Shown: positions 1-5,700, counted from the stretch's first letter. The stretch: 6,456 nt of DNA from Bacteroidota bacterium (GCA_018883485.1 VEQB01000134.1:1-6456), one strand, 5' to 3'. The notes: generated from the letters alone by a model not told the origin. Numbers and translations: made by a program.

Positions 1-258
1 CGCGTGACCTGGACAGTCTACGTGAGCGTAGTGACGGTTAGCTGTTGAATACTCAACGTGAGCTGTGTTGATGGTGATACCACGCTCTTTCTCTTCTGGA
101 GCTGAGTCGATAGATTCGAAAGAACGAGCTTCTGATAAACCTTTTTCAGCTAACACCTTAGTGATAGAAGCTGTTAAAGTAGTTTTACCGTGGTCAACGT
201 GACCGATTGTGCCGATGTTAACGTGCGGTTTACTGCGGTCAAATTTTTCTTTAGCCAT
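1..258 (-). CDS. tuf: Elongation factor Tu (EF-Tu), N-terminal 86 residues; gene continues past the left edge
   Basis: EF-Tu is the cytoplasmic GTPase that delivers aminoacyl-tRNA to the ribosomal A site. The reverse-strand reading begins MAKEKFDRSKPHVNIGTIGH and shows three GTPase motifs: the P-loop GHVDHGKT (residues 19-26), the switch I segment RGITI (59-63) and the G3 motif DCPGH (81-85). Family members are about 395 residues, so roughly four fifths lies outside the window. The ATG at 256-258 is the family-standard start. Its upstream leader (259-298) is A-rich and has no SD sequence, which is normal for Bacteroidota. It lies 40 nt after tRNA-Thr(GGU) with no terminator between, so it is probably co-transcribed with the four tRNAs from the promoter at 814-843. 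The identification is certain; only the 3' end is unseen. Confidence 0.98.
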   Translation of the reverse strand, partial: MAKEKFDRSKPHVNIGTIGHVDHGKTTLTASITKVLAEKGLSEARSFESIDSAPEEKERGITINTAHVEYSTANRHYAHVDCPGHA

Positions 259-298
259 TGTATTTTAAGTTTAAGTTTATGTTTTTATTTTCTTCTTG

Positions 299-370
<72 letters not shown>

Positions 371-420
371 AGTTAGGAATCCTTTTGGGACTCCCATGTT
401 TTGCTTATTTAGCATTTACG

Positions 421-493
421 AGCGGGAGACGAGGCTCGAACCCGCGACCTACAGCTTGGAAGGCTGTCGCTCTACCAACTGAGCTACTCCCGC
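421..493 (-). tRNA. tRNA-Gly(UCC)
   Basis: This is a 73-nt cloverleaf with a fully paired acceptor stem GCGGGAG/CTCCCGC. The anticodon arm is ACAGC-CTTCCAA-GCTGT with anticodon UCC (reads GGA/GGG). The T loop is TTCGAGC. The discriminator is U and no CCA is encoded. It is third in the Thr-Tyr-Gly-Thr transcript, with a 50-nt spacer to the following tRNA-Thr. Confidence 0.97.
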
Positions 494-518
494 AAAATTG
501 CCTTACCTATTGCTTCCT

Positions 519-602
519 TGGTGGGGAGAGAAGGATTCGAACCTTCGAAGCTCTCGCAACGGATTTACAGTCCGTCCCATTTGGCCGCTCTGGAATCTCC
601 CC
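519..602 (-). tRNA. tRNA-Tyr(GUA), class II, with encoded CCA
   Basis: The acceptor stem GGGGAGA/TCTCCCC is fully paired. The anticodon arm is ACGGA-CTGTAAA-TCCGT with anticodon GUA. A long variable arm (TGCGAGAGCTTCGA) is typical of bacterial tRNA-Tyr, and the T arm is GAAGG-TTCGAAT-CCTTC. The discriminator A (522) is followed directly by CCA (519-521), so this gene alone of the four appears to encode its 3' CCA. Without CCA the gene spans 522-602 (81 nt). It is second in the transcript. Confidence 0.96.
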
Positions 603-620
603 ATGGTTTATCAACCAGAG

Positions 621-693
621 AGCCACTTGCCGGAATCGAACCAGCGACCTACTGATTACAAATCAGTTGCTCTACCAGCTGAGCTAAAGTGGC
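621..693 (-). tRNA. tRNA-Thr(UGU)
   Basis: This is a 73-nt cloverleaf with a fully paired acceptor stem GCCACTT/AAGTGGC. The anticodon arm is ACTGA-TTTGTAA-TCAGT with anticodon UGU (reads ACA/ACG). The D arm is GCTC-AGCTGGTA-GAGC and the T arm is GCTGG-TTCGATT-CCGGC. The discriminator is U and no CCA is encoded. It is the first gene of the tRNA-tuf transcript, about 115 nt downstream of the predicted start site, and 18 nt separate it from tRNA-Tyr. Confidence 0.97.
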
Positions 694-813
694 ATTTAAT
701 GCGAAACAATAAGTTTTCATTTTAACTGTTACCAAGCTGTAATTAACTTACTTAGTGACAATTAACCTGCAAAGAACTATTCAACTACACACCTTTCATT
801 TTTAAAAGGACTG

Positions 814-843
814 CAAATGTAGTGTTTTGCAGGATGTTTACAA
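814..843 (-). promoter_or_regulatory. Promoter of the tRNA(Thr-Tyr-Gly-Thr)-tuf operon
   Basis: On the minus strand a -33 element TTG (841-843) is followed after exactly 19 nt by TACATTTG (814-821). This matches the known Bacteroidota vegetative consensus TTTG/TTG-N19-TAnnTTTG. The inferred transcription start is near 808, giving a leader of about 115 nt before the first tRNA. There is no competing match between here and the tRNAs. Confidence 0.75.
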
Positions 844-1030
844 GCAGGAAGCAAAAAAAATTATTTAAAGAGAAGTTTGAAGCGTAACAGTGGCGCAAAT
901 CTAGTATTTCGAAATTCTTTTCCAAATAAAATTTAAAATGTTTTTTCTATTGGATGTAAGTCCCCCGTCCTCCGTCACCCATCAATATTTTCTTAATTCT
1001 AAACTAAATAAGTACAATGCTTTTGAAATG

Positions 1031-1038
1031 TATATTTG
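1031..1038 (+). promoter_or_regulatory. Candidate -7 element for the M14 peptidase gene
   Basis: TATATTTG is an exact match to the Bacteroidota -7 consensus TAnnTTTG. It would place the transcription start near 1042, about 15 nt before the ATG at 1057. No TTG is present at the expected 19-nt spacing upstream, so this is either a weak promoter, one helped by an activator, or a chance match in AT-rich DNA. Confidence 0.4.
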
Positions 1039-1056
1039 TTTAACTAATCTCGATTC

Positions 1057-2790
1057 ATGAAAATATTTTCGTTACAAGTCCTTTCCTCTTTTCTACTCTT
1101 TTGCGGAATTCTAATACCAAACACTACATTTTCCCAAAAACGCGAAGAGCCTTTTAAAGGCAATACTACGCCTAAGTTTGAAGAACTCATTGCTGCCTAC
1201 AGACAGTTGGATCAAAGCAGTGAGTATGCTTTACTTACTGTACCTGCACCTAATTTTAATTGTTTGATAATTGACAAAAATAAACGCCTCTCCCCTCCTG
1301 CACCAGAAGATAAAAGTAGAACCGTGATGCTAGTTATGAATGGTATTCACCCTGGCGAAACAGATGGTATAGATGCCAGCCTCGTTTGGATCAAAGAGCT
1401 TTTAAAAGATCCAAGCAAAATTGCAGATAATGTAACCCTACTTATTATACCTGCCTATAATATTGAAGGAATGGTAAATAGAAAAACCTCTACGCGCTGC
1501 GGCCAGTTAGGGCCAGAAGCCAAGGGCTTTAGAGCAGATGGCATGAACCTAGACCTAAACCGCGATTTTATTAAAATGGATAGCTGGATTACTGCTGCTT
1601 TTATGGGCTTGTTTAAAGTTTGGAATCCAGATGTGTTTGTAGATACGCATACCTCTAATGGCGCAGATTACCAATATGCCATGACCCTCATCACCACACA
1701 ACAGGATAAATTGGGCGGAAAAATGGCGGAGTTGGTTCAACCCGATGCCCAAAAATATGTTTACCAGAACATGAAGACCAAAGGTTGGGAAATGGCACCC
1801 TATGTAAATGTATTTGGTAACTCTCCTATACCCAATGGCTACGAAACTTTTATAGAATCGCCTAAGTACTCTACCGGCTTTGCAGCCTTGCACCATACCT
1901 TGGGCTTTGTTACAGAATCGCATATGTTAAAGCCTTATGCTACCCGCGTTAATGCCACCCTAGCTATCCTTAAATCTATTTATAATTACACTTCAGAAAA
2001 TACCATTTTAATTAGGCAGGCTAGGGTTTACGATATCCAAAACAGCATGTTCGAAACACCTTTTCAAAGTAATTTTAAAATATCTAGAACCGATTCACTT
2101 ATGCTCAATTTTAAAGGATATGCCTATGAGCAAAAGCCAAGTTCTCTAGGAAAATACAACTACTCTTATTACAATAAAAACAAACCCATTACAGCCAAAA
2201 TTCCTTATTTTTATAAATGTAGCGCTGCGCTTTCTGTGCCCACTCCTGCCGCCTATGTATTGCCTAAACAATGGCAAATGGCCCGCTATAAATTGCAAAT
2301 CGCTGGTGTTGAAATGACGGAGTTTTCAGAAGATACTTTTTTAAACCTAAATGTATATTACATTACAGATATTACCCACGCCAAACAACCTTATGAAGGC
2401 CATTTTCCGCATACCAATATAAAAACAGAAACACGTTTCATGCGTGTATTGGTAAGAGCTGGGGATGTACTTATACCGCTCAATCAAGGCAATTGGAAAT
2501 ATGTTATGGAATGCCTTGAACCAAGCACAGAAGATGGATTTATGGCTTGGAATTTCTTTGACCCTATCTTGAACCAAAAGGAAGGCTATTCTGCCTATGT
2601 TTTTGAAGAAGAAGCAGCGGAACTATTAAAGACACAACCCGGGCTAAATGAGAAATTTGAATCTTGGAAACAAGAAAATCCAGCGTTGGCAAAACAACAA
2701 CAAGCTGTGCTAGATTTTATTTACCAAAACTCTCCTTATCAAGAAAAAGAATACAGAAGATTTCCGGTATACAGGTTAGAGGCACAATAA
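1057..2790 (+). CDS. Secreted M14-family zinc carboxypeptidase-like protein
   Basis: This is a 577-residue predicted metallopeptidase. Residues 1-26 look like a Sec signal peptide: Lys2, a hydrophobic core at 8-21, and a likely cleavage before Gln27 in TTFS-Q, so it should act in the periplasm or outside. The M14 zinc site is visible as H98-P-G-E101 and H198 in VDTHTSNG. N168-R169 in NLDLNRDF resembles the family's substrate-binding Asn-Arg, and E287 in FVTESHM fits the catalytic glutamate. The catalytic domain covers roughly 40-310; residues 310-577 I do not recognise. No C-terminal secretion (T9SS) domain is evident. The ATG at 1057 is chosen because it yields the signal peptide; there is no SD. 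It is a single-gene unit on the strand opposite its neighbours, ending in a shared terminator. The exact substrate (peptide, amidated or cell-wall) cannot be read from sequence. Confidence 0.88.
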   Translation: MKIFSLQVLSSFLLFCGILIPNTTFSQKREEPFKGNTTPKFEELIAAYRQLDQSSEYALLTVPAPNFNCLIIDKNKRLSPPAPEDKSRTVMLVMNGIHPGETDGIDASLVWIKELLKDPSKIADNVTLLIIPAYNIEGMVNRKTSTRCGQLGPEAKGFRADGMNLDLNRDFIKMDSWITAAFMGLFKVWNPDVFVDTHTSNGADYQYAMTLITTQQDKLGGKMAELVQPDAQKYVYQNMKTKGWEMAPYVNVFGNSPIPNGYETFIESPKYSTGFAALHHTLGFVTESHMLKPYATRVNATLAILKSIYNYTSENTILIRQARVYDIQNSMFETPFQSNFKISRTDSLMLNFKGYAYEQKPSSLGKYNYSYYNKNKPITAKIPYFYKCSAALSVPTPAAYVLPKQWQMARYKLQIAGVEMTEFSEDTFLNLNVYYITDITHAKQPYEGHFPHTNIKTETRFMRVLVRAGDVLIPLNQGNWKYVMECLEPSTEDGFMAWNFFDPILNQKEGYSAYVFEEEAAELLKTQPGLNEKFESWKQENPALAKQQQAVLDFIYQNSPYQEKEYRRFPVYRLEAQ

Positions 2791-2825
2791 AAAAGCGGCT
2801 AATGTTAAAGATTAGCCGCTTTTTT
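2789..2825. terminator. Bidirectional intrinsic terminator between the M14 gene and hpf
   Basis: A perfect 10-bp stem AGCGGCTAAT (2794-2803) / ATTAGCCGCT (2811-2820) encloses the 7-nt loop GTTAAAG. It is flanked by five A (2789-2793) and five T (2821-2825) that extend pairing to 15 bp. The A and T tracts supply a U-run for transcripts in both directions. It begins inside the TAA stop of the plus-strand peptidase gene and lies 19 nt beyond the stop of hpf, so it serves both convergent genes. Confidence 0.92.
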
Positions 2826-2844
2826 ATTATTTTAAAATACTTGC

Positions 2845-3150
2845 TTACACCGTCTTGGCCTGCAATTTCTCTTTGTGCTTCTTTATCTGAGCTACCAACT
2901 TATCCATTACCATATCTGTTGCTGCTTCAAAAGTGCTGCTGTGCTCTTTGGCAAAAATAGGATTGCCTGCCACGTTCATTTTCACTTCTACTACTTTATT
3001 TTCGCCATGACTATCTTTCTCCAGCCTCAGGTAAACATCTGCCTGCTGCGCTCCCTCAAAAAAGGTTTTGGTCTTTTCAATTTTTGCTTTTACAAAGTCT
3101 AGCAACTTTACGTCGGCTTTAAAATGAATGGATTGAATTTCGATCTTCAT
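2845..3150 (-). CDS. hpf: Short-form ribosome hibernation promoting factor (HPF/YfiA family)
   Basis: This 101-residue protein has the HPF/RaiA fold pattern: an initial strand (MKIEIQSIHF), a helix around 13-31, charged strands at about 37-62 (DVYLRLEKD, NKVVEVKMNV), and a final basic helix at about 72-98 (FEAATDMVMDKLVAQIKKHK). The family binds the 30S decoding region in stationary phase, blocking mRNA and tRNA sites and protecting idle ribosomes. The length fits the short form; the dimerising C-terminal domain of long HPF is absent. The ATG at 3148-3150 is the only plausible start, with no SD adjacent. It lies 76 nt after the recombinase gene with no terminator between, so read-through from upstream is likely; I see no consensus promoter in that gap. 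It ends at a shared terminator. The position next to tRNA-tuf and rpsU suits its role. Confidence 0.93.
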   Translation of the reverse strand: MKIEIQSIHFKADVKLLDFVKAKIEKTKTFFEGAQQADVYLRLEKDSHGENKVVEVKMNVAGNPIFAKEHSSTFEAATDMVMDKLVAQIKKHKEKLQAKTV

Positions 3151-3154
3151 ATTT

Positions 3155-3205
3155 TTAATCTTTGTTGAGATTCAAATGGCACCTGCCCTGCCACCTTCCT
3201 CCCAT
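3155..3205 (-). other. Possible 16-codon leader ORF just before hpf
   Basis: An ATG at 3203-3205 opens a 16-codon frame that stops with TAA at 3155-3157, four nt before the hpf ATG. Its coding strand is G-rich at the start. Position and spacing would allow translational coupling to hpf, but at this length a chance frame is quite possible and there is no ribosome-binding evidence. Confidence 0.15.
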
Positions 3206-3226
3206 GGTTTATTTATTTAAGGCAGG

Positions 3227-4129
3227 TTAGGCTCTTGGGTGTTTATTTTTATACACCTGTTTTAATCTCTCTATACTATTGTGTGTGTAAACTTGTGTGG
3301 CGCTAAGGTTGGCATGACCCAACAATTCTTTTATAGCATTTAAATCGGCACCATTGTTTAACAAATGGGTGGCATAGGTGTGGCGTAATACATGCGGACT
3401 CCTTTTTTGTATAGTAGTTACTTGGCTTAACTTAGACTTTACTAAATTGTAAATCTTCTTTGGATACCAAGGCTCTCCATTCTTTAAACAAAATACATAA
3501 TGGTGCGCAAGACCCAACGCCGATTTTTCTTTCAAATAACTCTCTAATGAAGCAACCAATTCTCTAGGGATAGGTATAATACGCTCTTTGTTACGCTTAC
3601 CCAGCACCTTCACTTGCATTCTATACAAATCTACATCTGTTTCTTTTAACTGAATTAATTCAGACAAACGCATCCCAGTGCTGTAATAAACCAGCAAGAT
3701 AAGGTCTTCTTGTATTTCTATGGCTTCATTTGCACTTTCTTCTTTAGCAAGGGAGCCATCAAAGAGTGTCTTCATGGCTTTTTCTTCTACAAAAACAGGC
3801 AACTTTTTCTCTACTTTAGGAGCTTGAATTTTGCTCATTGGGTTTACTAAAATAAGTTCTTCGCGCATTAAGAATTTAAAGAAAGAACGCAATGAAGAAA
3901 TTTTCCTGCTAATGCTTCTGGCACTCACGCCTTCGCTCATTAATTGAGAGAGCCAAGAACGAATTTGCAAGTGGCTTAATTGAGTTATTAAGGTTTGCTC
4001 GTAAACTGTTTTAAGGAAGGTAGAAAATTGGCCAAGGTCGTTCTCTAAAGCAAGCAGGGTATGAGCCGATTGTTTTTTCTCAAACTTAACGTAAGCTAAA
4101 AATTGCTGAATGGCTTCTAGTACTTGCAT
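3227..4129 (-). CDS. xerC: XerC/XerD-type tyrosine recombinase
   Basis: This 300-residue site-specific recombinase probably helps resolve chromosome dimers at dif. Residues 1-105 form the SAM-like DNA-binding core domain; about 115-300 is the catalytic domain. All six active-site residues are visible, counted from the ATG: R154 in TGMRLSEL, K178 in GKRNKER, H246 and R249 in PHVLRHT, H272 in LLGHANL and the nucleophile Y281 in QVYTH. Length matches XerC/XerD. The ATG at 4127-4129 is preferred; an in-frame TTG two codons upstream (4133-4135) is a weaker alternative. The conserved position between rpsU and hpf argues for a housekeeping Xer protein, not a phage integrase. Whether it corresponds to XerC or XerD cannot be settled without its partner. 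No promoter is clear; a hairpin overlaps the start region. Confidence 0.92.
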   Translation of the reverse strand: MQVLEAIQQFLAYVKFEKKQSAHTLLALENDLGQFSTFLKTVYEQTLITQLSHLQIRSWLSQLMSEGVSARSISRKISSLRSFFKFLMREELILVNPMSKIQAPKVEKKLPVFVEEKAMKTLFDGSLAKEESANEAIEIQEDLILLVYYSTGMRLSELIQLKETDVDLYRMQVKVLGKRNKERIIPIPRELVASLESYLKEKSALGLAHHYVFCLKNGEPWYPKKIYNLVKSKLSQVTTIQKRSPHVLRHTYATHLLNNGADLNAIKELLGHANLSATQVYTHNSIERLKQVYKNKHPRA

Positions 4130-4135
4130 AGGCAA

Positions 4136-4150
4136 ATTGCTAGGAGCAAT
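4136..4150 (-). promoter_or_regulatory. Short hairpin immediately upstream of the xerC start
   Basis: ATTGCT (4136-4141) and AGCAAT (4145-4150) form a 6-bp perfect inverted repeat around a 3-nt loop, ending 6 nt before the ATG at 4129. In the minus-strand mRNA this hairpin would occupy the usual ribosome docking area, so it may lower translation. There is no U-run, so it is not a terminator. Confidence 0.35.
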
Positions 4151-4195
4151 ATATAAAAAAAATTGGAATTCACATCAGAAAATTAGATTTAAGGC

Positions 4196-4232
4196 AAAAA
4201 AAAGCCCTATCGAAATAATCGACAGGGCTTTT
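4196..4232 (-). terminator. Intrinsic terminator after rpsU
   Basis: In the minus-strand RNA a 14-bp stem forms between 4219-4232 and 4200-4213, with one G-U pair (4223/4209). It closes a 5-nt loop (4214-4218) and is followed by a run of T (4196-4203). The GC-rich core is AGGGC/GCCCT. It lies 19 nt after the rpsU stop and about 65 nt before xerC, so it should end most rpsU transcripts and leave xerC-hpf to read-through or a separate promoter. Confidence 0.9.
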
Positions 4233-4251
4233 ATAATTTTAAGAACAGCAA

Positions 4252-4446
4252 TTAAGCTTGATCTTGTTGTTGCATCTTTAATTTGTAGGCTGCACGGATT
4301 TTTTCGTGACGTTTGTTAATGCACGGCTTAATAAACGCTTGGCGGCCGCGAAGTTCTTTCACAACACCGGTTTTCTCGAATTTCTTTTTGAATTTCTTCA
4401 AAGCTCTATCGAGTGATTCATTTTCTTTTACGCTGATATGGATCAT
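4252..4446 (-). CDS. rpsU: 30S ribosomal protein bS21
   Basis: This is a 64-residue basic protein, matching the short bS21 of Bacteroidota. Family features are the ENESLDRALKKFKKKFEKTGVVKELR segment (residues 8-33) and the AFIKP motif (37-41). bS21 sits on the 30S platform beside bS18 and bS6. In Flavobacterium johnsoniae these proteins are reported to hold the 3' end of 16S rRNA so that the anti-SD is unavailable; a tyrosine of bS21 at position 54 is, as I recall, part of that pocket, and this protein has Y54. The ATG at 4444-4446 is preceded by a strong SD (4455-4463), unlike any other gene here. The gene ends 19 nt before its own terminator. No convincing promoter is seen in the 83-nt gap upstream; only a degenerate ATTATTTG (4519-4526) occurs. 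Confidence 0.96.
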   Translation of the reverse strand: MIHISVKENESLDRALKKFKKKFEKTGVVKELRGRQAFIKPCINKRHEKIRAAYKLKMQQQDQA

Positions 4447-4454
4447 ATTATGTG

Positions 4455-4463
4455 CACCTCCTT
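4455..4463 (-). promoter_or_regulatory. Strong Shine-Dalgarno sequence of rpsU
   Basis: The minus strand reads AAGGAGGTG, nine nt complementary to the canonical anti-SD CACCUCCUU, with 8 nt between it and the ATG. The starts of tuf, M14, hpf, xerC and the ATPase gene have nothing comparable. This fits the known scheme in which ribosomes lacking bS21 expose their anti-SD and preferentially translate rpsU, making the gene autoregulated. Confidence 0.9.
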
Positions 4464-4497
4464 TCCTTTAGTCTCCCTTTTGAGGGGGATGCGAAGG

Positions 4498-4513
4498 TAG
4501 GAATTACTTCCTA
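4498..4513 (-). promoter_or_regulatory. Inverted repeat in the rpsU upstream region
   Basis: TAGGAA (4498-4503) and TTCCTA (4508-4513) form a perfect 6-bp dyad around 4 nt, midway between the ATPase stop and the rpsU SD. It has no U-run, so it is not a terminator. It could be an operator or a 5' hairpin of the rpsU mRNA; its function is unknown. Confidence 0.35.
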
Positions 4514-4529
4514 AAAAACAAATAATTCT

Positions 4530-5669
4530 TTAGGCGCCAATCCAATCTAAATAGTTATCAGGAGTAATTACCGCAAACTGAGCATTAGGATAAGCATTAC
4601 TCCAAGTTTTGGGTGGTTTTACTGCCTTTTTAGAATTCCACTTTAATTCATAACCAAAAAGATTTCCATCCCGGTCCTCTATCCAATCTATTTCTTGCTG
4701 TTGGTAGGTGCGCCAGAAATAATTACTTGCCTGAATTTGCTGATAATGCTGATGCTTTAATCGTTCGCTAAAACAATAATTTTTCCATAATTCTCCTACA
4801 TCCGTTCGCATGCTCAAAGTTGAAAAGTTGGCTATTAACGCATTCCTAATTCCATTATCGTAAAAATACCACCTAGCACTTTTAACTACTTCACTCCTTA
4901 AGTTTCTGCTAAAACCACTTAATTTATAAACCACAAAAACTTTACTTAGCAAATCTAAATAACGTTCTACTGTATTCTTACTTAAACCAAGTTGTTTTCC
5001 CAGTTCTTCTAAAGAAACCTCCTTGCCAATTTGAAAGGCAATTAACTTCAGCAAATCAAGCATTTTGCTAGAATTTCTTAACCCGTCTAGCGTTAGGATA
5101 TCTTTCAATAAATAATCTGAAACCAACTCATTTAAATAGTTTGTTTTTTCTTTTGTACTAATACAATGAAGCAACTCTGGGTAAGAACCAAAAATTAAAC
5201 GCTCTTCCAAATTAGATTTAGTTTGAACCAAATTCTCAATTTGCATATACTCTTGTTGCGCAAAAGAAAACAACTGCAAGGTTATTTTTCTACCTGTTAA
5301 AGGTTCTCCTAATTTATTATTTAAATCAAACATAGACGAGCCTGTTACCAATATTTTTAATCCTGAAATCTCATCCACCATGAGTTTAAGAATTAACCCA
5401 ATCTCAGGAATCTTCTGCGCTTCATCTATCACCAATAAAGTATAATTACTTAGCAAACGCTTATAATTTTCTACTGTTCTAAGTTTCAATATTTCCCCCG
5501 TAGCCATATCTTCCCCATTCAATTGCAGCACTTTTTCTTGCGGTAATTGAGCTAACACCTTTCTAAGCAAATGAGTTTTGCCAACGCGCCTTGGACCCAA
5601 AATTAGCAATACTTTATTAGGCCTTAAATATTGTAAAACATTGGCTTCAATACTCCTATTTAAATACAT
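4530..5669 (-). CDS. AAA_14/DUF4143-type ATPase
   Basis: This 379-residue cytoplasmic protein has the architecture of the widespread, poorly understood AAA_14 plus DUF4143 family. The Walker A motif is GPRRVGKT (25-32), Walker B is LLVIDE (78-83) and a sensor-like VTGSS is at 108-112. Residues about 218-241 (VSLEELGKQLGLSKNTVERYLDLL) look like a helix-turn-helix in the winged-helix segment. The C-terminal part (about 290-379) contains D328 and E341-x-K343 (QEIDWIE...GYELKW), a pattern typical of PD-(D/E)XK nuclease-like folds; whether it cuts DNA is unproven. Length is normal and the gene intact. The ATG at 5667-5669 is the family-like start (MYLNRSIE), without a proper SD. The gene appears to have its own promoter and a repeat array upstream. 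The family is patchily distributed and often looks horizontally acquired; its role is unknown. Confidence 0.88.
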   Translation of the reverse strand: MYLNRSIEANVLQYLRPNKVLLILGPRRVGKTHLLRKVLAQLPQEKVLQLNGEDMATGEILKLRTVENYKRLLSNYTLLVIDEAQKIPEIGLILKLMVDEISGLKILVTGSSMFDLNNKLGEPLTGRKITLQLFSFAQQEYMQIENLVQTKSNLEERLIFGSYPELLHCISTKEKTNYLNELVSDYLLKDILTLDGLRNSSKMLDLLKLIAFQIGKEVSLEELGKQLGLSKNTVERYLDLLSKVFVVYKLSGFSRNLRSEVVKSARWYFYDNGIRNALIANFSTLSMRTDVGELWKNYCFSERLKHQHYQQIQASNYFWRTYQQQEIDWIEDRDGNLFGYELKWNSKKAVKPPKTWSNAYPNAQFAVITPDNYLDWIGA

Positions 5670-5688
5670 AACCTATTTATTTGATTCG

Positions 5689-5696
5689 CAAAAATA
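5689..5696 (-). promoter_or_regulatory. Candidate -7 promoter element of the ATPase gene
   Basis: The minus strand reads TATTTTTG, an exact TAnnTTTG match, placing the transcription start near 5684 and leaving about 15 nt before the ATG at 5669. No TTG occurs at 19 nt spacing; that position is occupied by the first CGTCA-N6-TGACG dyad (5705-5720), suggesting control by a protein bound there. Confidence 0.5.
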
Positions 5697-5700
5697 GCAA

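Larger units (their letters stand above)
694..1056. other. Divergent intergenic region between the tRNA-tuf operon and the M14 peptidase gene
   Basis: These 363 nt contain no credible gene. They hold the outward promoter of the tRNA operon (814-843), its untranslated leader (694 to about 808) and a candidate -7 element for the peptidase gene (1031-1038). Two AATTAAC direct repeats (741-747 and 760-766) lie in the tRNA leader. A C-rich run at 961-980 reads on the minus strand as runs of G. I see nothing else supportable. Confidence 0.7.

Noticed and set aside
1555..1923. Minus-strand 122-codon frame
   Set aside because: Lies wholly antisense within the M14 gene, whose conserved zinc-site residues establish the true frame.
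2347..2577. Minus-strand 76-codon frame
   Set aside because: Antisense shadow of the M14 gene, no recognisable motif or promoter.
2664..3102. Plus-strand frames of 98 and 75 codons across the M14 3' end and hpf
   Set aside because: One crosses the strong terminator and both are antisense or out of frame to recognised genes.
3181..3227. ACCTGCC / GGCAGGT inverted repeat in the xerC-hpf gap as a terminator
   Set aside because: The arms are only 7 bp, separated by 33 nt, with no U-run on the minus-strand transcript.
3227..4129. Phage or integron integrase with an attachment site at the nearby tRNAs
   Set aside because: The sequence and location between rpsU and hpf fit a housekeeping Xer recombinase. 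No duplicated tRNA 3' end or other mobile genes are seen, and all four tRNAs are intact.
4110..4319. Plus-strand 69-codon frame
   Set aside because: Antisense to xerC start, the rpsU terminator and rpsU; no coding features.
4519..4526. ATTATTTG as the rpsU -7 element
   Set aside because: The conserved TA of TAnnTTTG is missing and no TTG sits at the expected spacing; it is only a degenerate match.
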